64,000 nt of DNA, from the NCBI RefSeq assembly GCF_029643245.1, contig NZ_CP116398.1, forward strand, positions 186,001 to 250,000, given 5' to 3'. The stretch comes from Methylomonas sp. EFPC3. Its GTDB lineage: Bacteria; Pseudomonadota; Gammaproteobacteria; Methylococcales; Methylomonadaceae. The position numbers and the translations under genes are program-made. Of the stretch, positions 25,477 through 34,407 are shown in pieces (position 1 is the first letter of the stretch; each line of letters opens with the position of its first letter). The notes beneath the pieces are model-generated. The model saw only the letters and a program-made list of their open reading frames with translations. It searched no databases and was not told where the DNA came from.

Positions 25477-27165
25477 TTAGTGCCGGTCGTCGGCCGATCC
25501 GCTCGAGGCCAGCATTTCCCTGGCATGGGCCAGCGTGTTTTCGGTGATGGTGACGCCGCCCAGCATCCGCGCCACTTCGTGCACCCGTTCCTCCTCGCTG
25601 AGCCGGCGGACGCTGGACGAGGTGACGGCGGCCTTCTGGTTTTTGGCGACGAACAGGTGCTGGTGAGCTTGAGCCGCGACCTGCGGCAGGTGAGTCACGC
25701 ACAGCACCTGGCGGTTGCGGCTGAGCCGGCGCAGTTTCTGACCGACGATTTCGGCGATGCCGCCGCCGATACCGGAATCGACCTCGTCGAAGATCATGGT
25801 CGGCGTGGTTTTGTCGGTGCTGGTCGTGACCTGGATCGCCAGACTGATGCGCGACAATTCGCCGCCGGAGGCAACTTTAGCCAAAGGTTTGGCCGGCAGG
25901 CCGGGATTGGTGCTGACCAGGAATTCGATCTGGTCCAGGCCGTTACGCTGCGGTTCGGCCTGTTCCGGCGTCTGCAATTTGACGATGAATTCGCCGTGCG
26001 GCATGCCCAGTTCCTTGATCGCGTCTGAAATCCGTTGCTGCAGTTCGGCGCCGGCCTGGCGCCGGTTGGCTGACAATTCGGCGGCCAGTTTGCGGTACTG
26101 GTTCAGCAAACGTTCGCAATCGGCGTGCAGCGCTTCGATGCGTTCGCTGCTGTGGCTGAGATTGTGCAATTCTTCGCTCAAGCCCGCGGCCAGGGCCGGC
26201 AGTTCTTCCGGCTGGACTTTGTGTTTGCGGCTGAGCGACTGGATCACGCCGATTTGGGTTTCCAGCCAAGCCAGCTGTTGCGGATCGGCCTCCTGGTTTT
26301 CCAGGAAGCGGCGCAATTGTTGGGTGGCCTCGCCGATCTGGATTTCGGCGTCGCCGAGCAGTTCCGCCACGCCGTTCAGTTCGGCCGCGTATTGGCTCAG
26401 CTCTTGTAGTGCGTGGATGACGTGGCCCAGCATGTCGGCGACCGATTGCTGGTCGTTGTCGTACAAAATCTCGAGTTGTTGTTGGCCGACGCCGAGAATT
26501 TTACCGAGGTTGGCCAGTTTGTGGTGTTCGTCGGCCAGAGCCTGGTAATCGAAGTTTTCCAGGTCCAGTTGCTGCAGTTCTTCCAGTTGGTAGCGCAGCA
26601 ATTCCTCGCGCTCGGCCTGGTCGCTGCCGGCTTTTAGCAGTTGCTGCAATTCCTTGTGCGCCTGACGCCAGTTTTGGTAAAACGCGTTGAGTTGTTCCAA
26701 TAAGGCCTGGTTGTTGGCGAAACCGTCCAGCAGCCGGCGCTGCTCTTCGCCGTCCAGCAAGGTCAAATGGGCGTGTTGACCGTGGATTTCCACCAATTGC
26801 CGGCTCAGGGCCTGCAGGGTCTGCAGATTGACCGGACGGTTGTTGATATAAGCTTTGGAGCGGCCGTCCTCGCTGACCGTGCGCCGGATCAGGCACTGGC
26901 TGTCGTCGTCCAACTCTTGGTCGGCCAGCCATTGTTTGACCAGCGGGGCTTTGCTCAAATCGAATTCGATATTGATCTCGGCCCGCTTGCTGCCGGGACG
27001 GACGTAGCCGGAATCGGCGCGGTCACCGAGCGCCAGGCCCAGCGCGGTCAACAGGATGGATTTGCCGGCGCCGGTTTCGCCGGTCAATACCGACATGCCG
27101 GGGTCGAGGTCCAGATCCAGGGCGTCGACCACGGCCAGGTCGAGAATGTTCAGGTTCAGCAGCAT
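25477..27165 (-). CDS. recN: DNA repair protein RecN
   Basis: A 562-residue SMC-like ATPase acting in double-strand break repair. Walker A is GETGAGKS (about 30-37), a long coiled coil fills the middle (about 150-370), and the C-terminal half has SGGELSRISLAIQV and the Walker B MIFDEVDSGIGGG. Length fits the family. It starts four bases after the nadK stop, so it is likely cotranscribed with nadK; no separate LexA box can be seen in that short gap. Confidence 0.96.
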   Translation of the reverse strand: MLLNLNILDLAVVDALDLDLDPGMSVLTGETGAGKSILLTALGLALGDRADSGYVRPGSKRAEINIEFDLSKAPLVKQWLADQELDDDSQCLIRRTVSEDGRSKAYINNRPVNLQTLQALSRQLVEIHGQHAHLTLLDGEEQRRLLDGFANNQALLEQLNAFYQNWRQAHKELQQLLKAGSDQAEREELLRYQLEELQQLDLENFDYQALADEHHKLANLGKILGVGQQQLEILYDNDQQSVADMLGHVIHALQELSQYAAELNGVAELLGDAEIQIGEATQQLRRFLENQEADPQQLAWLETQIGVIQSLSRKHKVQPEELPALAAGLSEELHNLSHSSERIEALHADCERLLNQYRKLAAELSANRRQAGAELQQRISDAIKELGMPHGEFIVKLQTPEQAEPQRNGLDQIEFLVSTNPGLPAKPLAKVASGGELSRISLAIQVTTSTDKTTPTMIFDEVDSGIGGGIAEIVGQKLRRLSRNRQVLCVTHLPQVAAQAHQHLFVAKNQKAAVTSSSVRRLSEEERVHEVARMLGGVTITENTLAHAREMLASSGSADDRH

Positions 27166-27169
27166 GGGT

Positions 27170-28051
27170 TCAGGCGGGGTAGCCGCTCCAGTTGAGTTTG
27201 CTTCTCAGGATATGGAAAAAATCGTGATCTGCCGGGTGCAGAATTGTAATCGGTTTCTCGGCCTTCTTGATGACGATCTTGTCGTTGATGCGGACGTCCG
27301 GAATTTCCAGATGGTCGCAAGTCACCAGCGCATTGATTTGTTTGGCGCGGCTGAAGCGGACTTCGATGGTGACGTTGTCGTCGATCACGATCGGCCGGTT
27401 GGACAAGGTATGCGGATTCAGCGGCACCAAGACCAGGGCGTGCAACGCAGGATGCAGGATGGGACCGCCGGCGGACAGCGAATAGGCGGTGGAACCGGTC
27501 GGGGTGGCGACGATCAAGCCGTCCGAGCGTTGTGTGTTGAGATAGACGCCGTCGATGCTGGTGACAATCTCGATCATGCTTGGCGTGACCCAGCGGTGCA
27601 CCACCACTTCGTTGACCGCGGTTTGCTGGTGGATCAGCGTGCCGTCGCGGATGATGGCTGCATTCAATAAGTGGCGTTGCTCGGTTTTGTAGTTGCCCGC
27701 CAGAATCTGTTCCAGGCTGCCGGAGAGTTGTTCCGGCGAGATATCCGCCAGAAATCCGAGCCGGCCCAGATTGACGCCCAGCAACGGCACGTCGAAATCG
27801 GCCACCGCCCGCGCCGCGGCCAGGAAGGTGCCGTCGCCACCCAAGGCCATCATCAGATCGCAATGCTCCGGCAAACGCTCGATGTAGACGCCGGTGACGT
27901 CGGCGTTCTCGATCAATTCGGCGCTTTGGCTTTCCACCGCCACTTGAAAACCCCGGCGCAGCAGATAGCGGTAGAGTTGGTTCAGCGTCGGCGCGATTCC
28001 GGGGTCGCCGAACTTGCCGACGAGGCCGATACGCTGGAATGGGCTTGGCAT
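27170..28051 (-). CDS. nadK: NAD kinase
   Basis: A 293-residue enzyme that phosphorylates NAD to NADP. It has the ALGGDGTFL motif (catalytic Asp), the GSTAYSLSAGGP loop and the DGLIVATPTGS strand. The chosen ATG gives MPSPFQRIGLVG, matching the usual gammaproteobacterial start and ~292-residue length; a further 22 codons upstream are probably not translated. It precedes recN with a four-base gap, a common gammaproteobacterial order. Confidence 0.95.
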   Translation of the reverse strand: MPSPFQRIGLVGKFGDPGIAPTLNQLYRYLLRRGFQVAVESQSAELIENADVTGVYIERLPEHCDLMMALGGDGTFLAAARAVADFDVPLLGVNLGRLGFLADISPEQLSGSLEQILAGNYKTEQRHLLNAAIIRDGTLIHQQTAVNEVVVHRWVTPSMIEIVTSIDGVYLNTQRSDGLIVATPTGSTAYSLSAGGPILHPALHALVLVPLNPHTLSNRPIVIDDNVTIEVRFSRAKQINALVTCDHLEIPDVRINDKIVIKKAEKPITILHPADHDFFHILRSKLNWSGYPA

Positions 28052-28146
28052 GGCATAGGGTTGGTTGAGAATGTTGCCCGGATTATACAAACAGGTCGGC
28101 GGAAAGTCTTGGCGCAAGTTGCGCCGGGGTCGCGCGCAGCAGCTTC

Positions 28147-28174
28147 TTGTCTAGTTATTTGGGCCTATAGACAA
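28147..28174. promoter_or_regulatory. Inverted repeat TTGTCTA / TAGACAA between divergent genes
   Basis: Seven-base perfect arms separated by 14 bases in the space between nadK and the LuxR-type regulator gene. It could be an operator for either gene. No regulator can be named from the sequence. Confidence 0.35.
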
Positions 28175-28254
28175 AACAATGGATGTGGCTAGAATCCGGA
28201 AATTTTTAAAGGCATATTTGATTTGCCCCAGTTTATTTTGCTTGATCCCAACCC

Positions 28255-28905
28255 ATGAAATTCGACCGAGTAATCCTGGTTGTCGACGAAGACATCTCTT
28301 CCTACAAGGGCATTTTGCGGATGGCCGAACCGCTGGCGGCCGAGGTGGTGCATTTTGCCTGTCGTCACGAATTGAGTCGGTGGACTGTCGAGAACCGTGA
28401 CAGTTTCGATCCGGGCAAGTTGGCTTCCAGCGTGGTGTTCGATCCCGAGTTTCTGGACATCTTCGACAACGGCCCGTTCGACGAATTGTTCGGCCAATGC
28501 CCGCGGATTTGTATCAGCCGTAGCGGGCGTTTGTCCAGGGCGGTGCAGGCGATCAATTCCGGCCTGTTCGATTTTATCGAGAAACCGTTTCGGCTGGAGC
28601 AGATGCAGCAGGTGTTGGAAAATTCGTTGGCATCGCACGAGCGCGATAGACGCCGGCTCAGCGACTTCAAAAGTTTAACCCGCCGAGAATTGCAGACCTG
28701 CCAAATGGTGGTGAGCGGCCTGACGAACCGGGAAATAGCGGAACAGCTGGATATTTCCATCAAAACGGTCAAAGTTCACCGGGCCAATTTGATGCGCAAA
28801 GTGCGGGCTAAATCCGTGACCGAATTGCTGCGCGGTTACGACGAATTTATGGTCAAGATCAACGGCGTACCGAGTCTTGTGAAAAAATTCTCCGTGGGGG
28901 CGTGA
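28255..28905 (+). CDS. LuxR/FixJ-type response regulator
   Basis: A 216-residue regulator. The receiver domain (1-125) has the acidic pocket DED (11-13), the probable phosphorylation site Asp63 (VVFDPEF) and Lys110 in FIEKPF. The C-terminal LuxR helix-turn-helix (about 138-195) reads LTRRELQTCQ...GLTNREIAEQLDISIKTVKVHRANLM. The usual DxxMPG after the phospho-Asp is missing, so the receiver is divergent. The cognate kinase is not adjacent. The c-di-GMP enzyme gene follows on the same strand. Confidence 0.88.
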   Translation: MKFDRVILVVDEDISSYKGILRMAEPLAAEVVHFACRHELSRWTVENRDSFDPGKLASSVVFDPEFLDIFDNGPFDELFGQCPRICISRSGRLSRAVQAINSGLFDFIEKPFRLEQMQQVLENSLASHERDRRRLSDFKSLTRRELQTCQMVVSGLTNREIAEQLDISIKTVKVHRANLMRKVRAKSVTELLRGYDEFMVKINGVPSLVKKFSVGA

Positions 28906-29026
28906 AGCCTCGTTATCCCGGAGCGGCTGCAGTGGACTGGGCGGCCTGAGTCCCGGCCGATAAACGTCCGGCCAATCCTTTTTGCGATACCGGTTTAACT
29001 TCAACTGCTAACCGAATTACCCTTTG

Positions 29027-30388
29027 ATGGAATTGACTCTGTTTCCTACTATCGGCGCTATTGCCCAGCGCCAAATCTTGCGAGCCTCGCTCGATATGAG
29101 TGTGCGCGAGGTCTCCGAGTTGCTGAGCCGGAACAATGTCAGCAGCGTCGTCATCGAGCAGGCGGACGGCCACTACGTGTTTTCGGTCGAAAATCTGTTG
29201 CAACACGTCCATTCAGGCGGCCGGAGCGGCGTGACCCTCGGCGAGCTGCCGATTCGCAAAATCGCCTGTCTGGACGAGAGCGAACATATATTGGTGGGGC
29301 TGGAGGTGCTGGAAAATAGCGGCGACCGTTATCTGGGGGCGGTAGGGGCCGGCGGCGAGCTGGTAGGCATCTTGACCTATACCGATATCCTCTCGGCGGT
29401 CGATCCGACGGTATTGGTGCAAAAGAAAACCATAGGCGAACTGATTTCCCGCACCGAGCCGGTCACGTTTTCGCCGGACTGGATCCTGGAAGACGTACTG
29501 AGTCACCTGCGGAAACTGGAAGATTCGATTATCGTGATCGACGCCGGGATCCCGGTCGGCATCATCACCACCAAAGACATTTTCCGGATTTTGTCGTCTG
29601 GCAGCGCTACCGATTTGCCGTTGACGGAATACATGACCAGCCCGGTCGCAACCACCGACACCGGGGCAACCATCCACGACGCCTTGATGCAATTGAAGAC
29701 CTTAAAGATCAAACGCTCGGTCGTCGTGGACGAAAACCGGCGTTTGGTCGGCGTCGTCACTCAAAGCGAGCTGGTCGGATTTGCCTACGGCACCTGGATC
29801 GATTTGGTCAAACACCATGCCAGCGAACTGAAGGAATTGGTCAGTTTTCTGGAATCGAAAGCAACGGGATTGGAAAAAACGGCGCTTAGCGATCCGTTGA
29901 CCGGTATCGGTAACCGGCGCATGCTGCAGAAACGGCTGGAAGAAGAAATTCAGCGCATGCGGCGTTACCGGTCGACGCCGTTTTCGTTGTTGCTGATCGA
30001 CATCGACCATTTCAAAAACGTCAACGACAGCCACGGCCACATGGTGGGCGACGAAGTCTTGAAAGTGCTGGCATCCGCTCTGCGCGGCCTGGTCCGGGCC
30101 GTTGACGACGTAACGCGCTGGGGCGGCGAAGAATTTGCGATTTTGTTGCCGCATACGCCGGTCGATAATGCCGTCGAATTTGCGGAACGAGTCCGCCAGA
30201 CGATTGCCAATCTGGTCTTCCCGCGCCAAATTCGGACGACCGTCAGTATCGGCGCCGGCGAGTTTACGATGACGGAAACCGAGCAGGCGTTCTTCGAGCG
30301 GGTCGATCAGGCCTTGTATCGCGCCAAGCGCAACGGTCGCAATTGCGTCGTTGCCGATGCCGATGCCGACGCCGCCGAATTGACCTGA
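29027..30388 (+). CDS. CBS-domain diguanylate cyclase (GGDEF)
   Basis: A 453-residue cytoplasmic protein that should make c-di-GMP from GTP. Four CBS-like repeats (about 18-70, 72-132, 134-195, 198-255) form two Bateman modules that may bind an adenine nucleotide. The GGDEF domain (about 285-450) has the intact active site GGEEF (366-370) preceded by RAVD five residues before, a product-inhibition I-site. The ATG at 29027 is preferred over an adjacent TTG three bases before. The last ~280 bases are duplicated at 34049-34323. Confidence 0.92.
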   Translation: MELTLFPTIGAIAQRQILRASLDMSVREVSELLSRNNVSSVVIEQADGHYVFSVENLLQHVHSGGRSGVTLGELPIRKIACLDESEHILVGLEVLENSGDRYLGAVGAGGELVGILTYTDILSAVDPTVLVQKKTIGELISRTEPVTFSPDWILEDVLSHLRKLEDSIIVIDAGIPVGIITTKDIFRILSSGSATDLPLTEYMTSPVATTDTGATIHDALMQLKTLKIKRSVVVDENRRLVGVVTQSELVGFAYGTWIDLVKHHASELKELVSFLESKATGLEKTALSDPLTGIGNRRMLQKRLEEEIQRMRRYRSTPFSLLLIDIDHFKNVNDSHGHMVGDEVLKVLASALRGLVRAVDDVTRWGGEEFAILLPHTPVDNAVEFAERVRQTIANLVFPRQIRTTVSIGAGEFTMTETEQAFFERVDQALYRAKRNGRNCVVADADADAAELT

Positions 30389-30494
30389 AGCGGCCGGGCG
30401 ACGACTTAGCCCACTACCGCAACAGTCTCGCTATCGGAAGTCCGAACGAGATGGGTGCGGTTGGCTTGCGGACAGTGGCGAATACGGGCCGGAG

Positions 30495-32120
30495 CTACTG
30501 AGGTAAGGGCGTGTTACCGCCGCCGCGACGTTTGCATGTCGGCACGGTCAGCGACACCGGCGTGTTGATCGCCACCATCGATCCGGGGTCGACGGACTGG
30601 CTTTGTACGAAGCCGGGATCGACGCACGAATTCGGCCGATAGATGCTGCCGACAGTCACTTTCGCCGCGAGTAAACTACGGATTGCCGCGCTTTCCAAAG
30701 AGCCGACGACGTCGGGTATCGTGGCACTGCCAAGCGATACGGTCAGAGACACTTTCGATCCGACCGGTTCTACGGTGGCCGCCGGTGCGTTTCGGCTCAG
30801 TACCGTGCCGGGTGCAGAGGGGTCGATGATCCCGATGTATTCCGGAATCAGGCCGGCGGCCTGCAGAGCGGTGTTCGCCTGTTCCTGTCCAACTCCCAAA
30901 ACATTGGGTACTGTCGTCGTGTCGTTGCGTTGCAAGTTGATTACGGTGATCGTTCCACCGTCAATTTTGACTGGGTTGCCGGATTCCCAACGCACCTCCA
31001 CGGCAAGCCGGAAATTTCGCGAGCCCTGGCAGGTCGGCGAAACGGGCGCTGCCAACCGATAATTAACCGGCTGATGGTGAATGTCGTTGGAAATATCGTA
31101 GTAGGCGGGCTGAGTCTGATTGGCTTGGCATACGCTGCCATCCGGATTTAATTGATCCAAATGCAAACGGGTGACAATATTCGCGTGGTCTTCGCCGGAC
31201 CAATCGCCCCAGCTCGAACGCGGTCCCCAGTACCACGCGCTACAGGAGCGGGTTTTATACGGGCAGGAAGTGATTTGATACGTGCCCATCACTTCCAGAG
31301 CCGTTGCATCGTCGGAAGCTGACCAGATCCAGTCGGGGTTGGGTTCGTTTTCCGGCTTTTTGGGTTTGTCCGAAGTAATCAAAATCTCTCGTGGATCGCC
31401 CGACGGTTGATTTGCGCTGAATCGGCCGGCCGGAGGATCTTCGCCTTCCACGACGGTGTAGTTGGCCAAATATTCGCAGTCGGAGTTGCCTTGGGAATTG
31501 CAGGTTTTGTGGGTAAACTGGGTGGCGCCTTCTTCGTGGGCGGCACTGATTTCCAGAAACGTATCTTGCGCGTATGCCGTTGCGTAGAAGTCGTCGGTTC
31601 GGCTATGGCTCGCGTAATCGAGTAACGCGCAGCGATACAAGCCGGGTTTGTCGTTGGCCGCTTCCAGCAGCAAGCTATTGGAGAAGGTAAGACGCTGATC
31701 GGGCAGGCCGCTCTGGTTGGTGCCGGCGCTGATCTGATCGCTGTATTGGCTCCAGGTACCGGCCGCTGCGTCGTAATAGGAGCACCGCACTGTGTGGTTG
31801 ACTTCCGCCCAGCGGTACGGAATTACGCCATATTCGCTGGGGCTCGCGGTACCCAAGCTGATCTGCGTCCGCCCGGTGACCCGGCGTTTCTCGCCGGCTT
31901 CCAGAATAAAATCATGAGCCAGAATTTCGTATTCGCCGTAATGGAACTCGGTGCCGGGGCGCGGGAGCTTAGTGGCATCGAATCGAATATCCGCCGCCAG
32001 CGGAATTTCGATGAAACTCGACGAAGTCTCGGCCGCCGCCGTGGCGGCTGCAAGCACCGACGACATTAACGGCAGGACGAAACTAATAGTGTGTAGGTAA
32101 GTTCGGTTGGTTGGAATCAT
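30495..32120 (-). CDS. Exported PASTA-domain protein
   Basis: A 541-residue protein with a signal peptide (about 1-30, SFVLPLMSSVLAAATAAA). The large middle region is rich in Trp, Tyr and Cys and is not recognised. The C-terminus carries two PASTA-like repeats: TVPNVLGVGQEQANTALQAAG (about 405-470) and IPDVVGSLESAAIRSLLAAK (about 472-530). PASTA domains usually sit on penicillin-binding proteins or Ser/Thr kinases, mainly in Gram-positives; a soluble exported form in a Gammaproteobacterium is uncommon. Its ribosome site lies in a hairpin (32131-32148). Confidence 0.82.
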   Translation of the reverse strand: MIPTNRTYLHTISFVLPLMSSVLAAATAAAETSSSFIEIPLAADIRFDATKLPRPGTEFHYGEYEILAHDFILEAGEKRRVTGRTQISLGTASPSEYGVIPYRWAEVNHTVRCSYYDAAAGTWSQYSDQISAGTNQSGLPDQRLTFSNSLLLEAANDKPGLYRCALLDYASHSRTDDFYATAYAQDTFLEISAAHEEGATQFTHKTCNSQGNSDCEYLANYTVVEGEDPPAGRFSANQPSGDPREILITSDKPKKPENEPNPDWIWSASDDATALEVMGTYQITSCPYKTRSCSAWYWGPRSSWGDWSGEDHANIVTRLHLDQLNPDGSVCQANQTQPAYYDISNDIHHQPVNYRLAAPVSPTCQGSRNFRLAVEVRWESGNPVKIDGGTITVINLQRNDTTTVPNVLGVGQEQANTALQAAGLIPEYIGIIDPSAPGTVLSRNAPAATVEPVGSKVSLTVSLGSATIPDVVGSLESAAIRSLLAAKVTVGSIYRPNSCVDPGFVQSQSVDPGSMVAINTPVSLTVPTCKRRGGGNTPLPQ

Positions 32121-32537
32121 GTGGATGATCTCCTAAATAAAGTTAGGATGATCGCGTGTTTACCTCGTAAAACGAGTGAAGTTTGCCTACGGAGCCTGGT
32201 GCGAAACTACCACATGTCGAAATTTGGACGCATAACAACGAATAGAAATGAAACCTGGCTCGGTGCGGTTGGCTCTACCGCCTACAAAGGGCTGAGGTAG
32301 TTTGACGACGCGGCGTAATCTTCGCTTGGGTCGGGGGAATTGACAACGAATGTCCCGTCGGAACCCGGTCGCCCCCCTTTGATGCTGCGCTACGCGGGCT
32401 GGCCCCGTATCTGAGTCTTGGGATAAAAGCGATGAGCTAGATTTATGCTGTCTGGCGGATTGGCTTGAACGCTAGAGTTTGTGAGAGTATTATCAATAGT
32501 GTTCGTCTTCCAACAACCAGTCATGCGGGTAAATCTC
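32121..32537. other. Divergent intergenic stretch
   Basis: A 417-base gap between the PASTA gene and the VPLPA-CTERM-like gene. Besides the hairpin at 32131-32148 it holds a second stem CTCGT...ACGAG (32166-32178) next to the PASTA leader. No gene or firm promoter is seen. Confidence 0.5.
32131..32148 (-). promoter_or_regulatory. Hairpin overlapping the ribosome binding site of the PASTA gene
   Basis: On the reverse strand the leader reads TCCTAA-CTTTAT-TTAGGA followed by GATCATCCAC and the ATG. The perfect six-base stem includes the AGGA of the only visible Shine-Dalgarno sequence, so folding would hide it. This could set translation level; it may also be chance. Confidence 0.4.
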
Positions 32538-33197
32538 ATGAATACCTTCGTTCGATATTTGGCGTTGATAGTTGCATTATTATCGTTTTTCGTCTTGAGC
32601 AGCTTACCCGCGACAGCGGCGTTGGTTCGGTATACCTATACCGGCAACACCTTTACCGACGTATTCCCACTGGGGGTTGGAGATATCGGCGTGAACATCA
32701 GCTTCGTCGTTGAAGAAACCTTGTTGCCCAAATCGGGTCGGGCTATTCTTGATGTTGACGACTATACCAGCGGGCGGATCCCGTTTACCTTCATCTTTGG
32801 GCTGGGAAAGTACTATAAAATCGATACCACGGAATTTTACACAACCCCAAATAATAACGGGGTCGATCCGCATTTTTCGACATATTACGAAAGAAGTGCG
32901 CGGATAGAATTTGATACCGACGCCGATGGGCATCTCACTGGCAATTGGAATGCGGCCCTAAACAGACATGAATACGGCCGGCCAGGACTACTTGGCGGCG
33001 TGTCGATAAGCTCTGTTAGCAATGGCGTAAGTTCTTTGGATGCAGGAGAACTAATGTACAGTTTTACCGGTTCGGTAACCGGTAATCCGGGTAACTGGAC
33101 ACGTGAATTAGCCTCGGTGCCGGTGCCTGCGAGCGGATTTTTGTTCGGTTTTGTCATTTTCGGTTTGGTTAGTGTCAGGCTACGAGGCAATAGGTAG
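32538..33197 (+). CDS. VPLPA/PEP-CTERM-like sorted exported protein
   Basis: A 219-residue secreted protein. The first ~28 residues are a signal peptide (YLALIVALLSFFVLSSLPATA). The middle is beta-rich and unrecognised. The end reads VPVPASGFLFGFVIFGLVSVRLRGNR: a Pro-containing motif, a hydrophobic helix and a basic tail, the layout of PEP-CTERM or its VPLPA variant, processed by exosortase in polysaccharide-exporting Gram-negatives. In-frame starts at 32481 (GTG) and 32523 (ATG) would only lengthen the N-terminus. No exosortase gene is in the window. Confidence 0.78.
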   Translation: MNTFVRYLALIVALLSFFVLSSLPATAALVRYTYTGNTFTDVFPLGVGDIGVNISFVVEETLLPKSGRAILDVDDYTSGRIPFTFIFGLGKYYKIDTTEFYTTPNNNGVDPHFSTYYERSARIEFDTDADGHLTGNWNAALNRHEYGRPGLLGGVSISSVSNGVSSLDAGELMYSFTGSVTGNPGNWTRELASVPVPASGFLFGFVIFGLVSVRLRGNR

Positions 33198-33390
33198 CGG
33201 GATAGATAATTTATGTCAGCTTATTCTGTCAGCGATCCCGGCCTTACGTCAGGCTCAAAACGCAAATGGCACATACGCGGAGTCTTGAAATATCGCAAAG
33301 CACTTTTTGATGTGCTTAATTGCAAAATCTGTCGCCGTCACCGCTTCTTATCGGGACGCAACGTCGGCTATCTAGTTTATTCTGTGGCTT

Positions 33391-33900
33391 TTAGGCTCCA
33401 TTTCCGAATGCCGTCGCCAGCCCAATCAATAAGGGCAATATTCCACTCCGAACATGACGGTGAAATGATGAAAACGGCAAATCCCGAATCCGTTGTACCC
33501 AAGCGTGTTTCATCGGATTGAAGTGAATGTAATCGATATGATGTTGCCAATCCTGTTCGTCACGAATGGTATGCTCGCAACGCCGTCGCCAAATGGAGGC
33601 GCTGCCGTCGCGGCGTTTACCAACATACAGGCCGTCCAGCGATTGGGTAAATAGGGATGTAATCGATTTTCAGCGTCCAGGCTAATCGGTGTCGTGATCC
33701 GGCAAACGCCAGATGGTATGTAATTGGTCGGGCAAAACTACCATCGCCTCAATTAAAAACGCTTTGCGGGCGCGCGATTGCGCAAAAGCAGCGCGCAATT
33801 CATCGACATAATCAACCAGAAAGCGTGCCCGGCGGTCGCGCAGCGTCACCGTGAAAAAGTACGTTCCCCCCAGTCAGGAATTACGCCGATATGCCACCAT
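33391..33900 (-). pseudogene. REP-associated tyrosine transposase (RAYT), decayed
   Basis: The reverse strand encodes the parts of a Y1/HUH-type RAYT in broken frames: MVAYRRNS, then a stop, GGTYFFTVTLRDRRARFLVDYVDELRAAF, EAMVVLPDQLHTIWRLP, then stops, IWRRRCEHTIRDEQDW, and HIDYIHFNPMKHAWVQR...LPFSSFHRHVRSG. The last contains the catalytic Tyr region. At least two in-frame stops and a missing central segment make it inactive, and the first His of the HUH motif is Gln (LPDQLH). RAYTs move or maintain REP sequences, and a REP pair sits directly upstream (33935-34046). Confidence 0.85.
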
Positions 33901-33934
33901 GACACTTCCACAATCAATTTGAGACAAGCCAAGT

Positions 33935-34046
33935 GTAGCCTCGATGGAGCGTCAGCGGAATCGGGGGCGTCGGATTCAAACCAGAAGGGCATCATCGGAA
34001 AATGGAAAGACGTTGGCCTTCGAATCCTCGATTGCATCGAGGCTAC
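33935..34046. repeat. REP pair (BIME-like) beside the RAYT remnant
   Basis: GTAGCCTCGATG (33935-33946) begins a unit that continues GAGCGTCAGCGGAATCGGGGG, able to form the CCTCGAT/ATCGGGG hairpin usual in REPs. The exact reverse complement CATCGAGGCTAC closes the block (34035-34046), preceded by CGAATCCTCGATTG. The two REPs face each other, a BIME arrangement. Confidence 0.78.
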
Positions 34047-34048
34047 TT

Positions 34049-34308
34049 GCTGGGGCGGCGAAGAATTTGCGATTTTGTTGCCGCATACGCCGGTCGATAA
34101 TGCCGTCGAATTTGCGGAACGAGTCCGCCAGACGATCGCCAATCTGGTTTTCCCGCGCCAAATTCGGACGACCGTCAGTATCGGCGCCGGCGAGTTTACG
34201 ATGACGGAAACCGAGCAGGCGTTCTTCGAGCGGGTCGATCAGGCCTTGTATCGCGCCAAGCGCAACGGTCGCAATTGCGTCGTCGCCGATGCCGACGCAG
34301 CTTAATTG
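34049..34308 (+). pseudogene. Partial duplicate of the GGDEF domain
   Basis: This is a near-identical copy of the 3' end of the CBS-GGDEF gene (30117-30390). It starts two bases after the REP pair, keeps the GGEEF motif and runs to a TAA at 34303-34305. Three single-base differences are visible in the shared coding part, all synonymous (ATT/ATC, GTC/GTT, GTT/GTC), followed by a six-base deletion and a changed end. Matching sequence continues past the stop to about 34323. It has lost the start, the I-site and the CBS domains, so it should not be active. Confidence 0.88.
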
Positions 34309-34407
34309 ACCTGAAGCGGCCGCCCGGAAGCCGTCACATCACGAAAAACGTACTCAGGTAAACCGCACCCAGCAACGTGGACAGCAAGCCGAGTTTGTTT
34401 TGCAAAG

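Noticed and set aside
32150-32215. Possible c-di-GMP (GEMM) riboswitch between the PASTA and VPLPA-CTERM-like genes
   Set aside because: GGCAAAC followed by a small hairpin is reminiscent, but the second half of the motif and its tetraloop receptor are absent on either strand.
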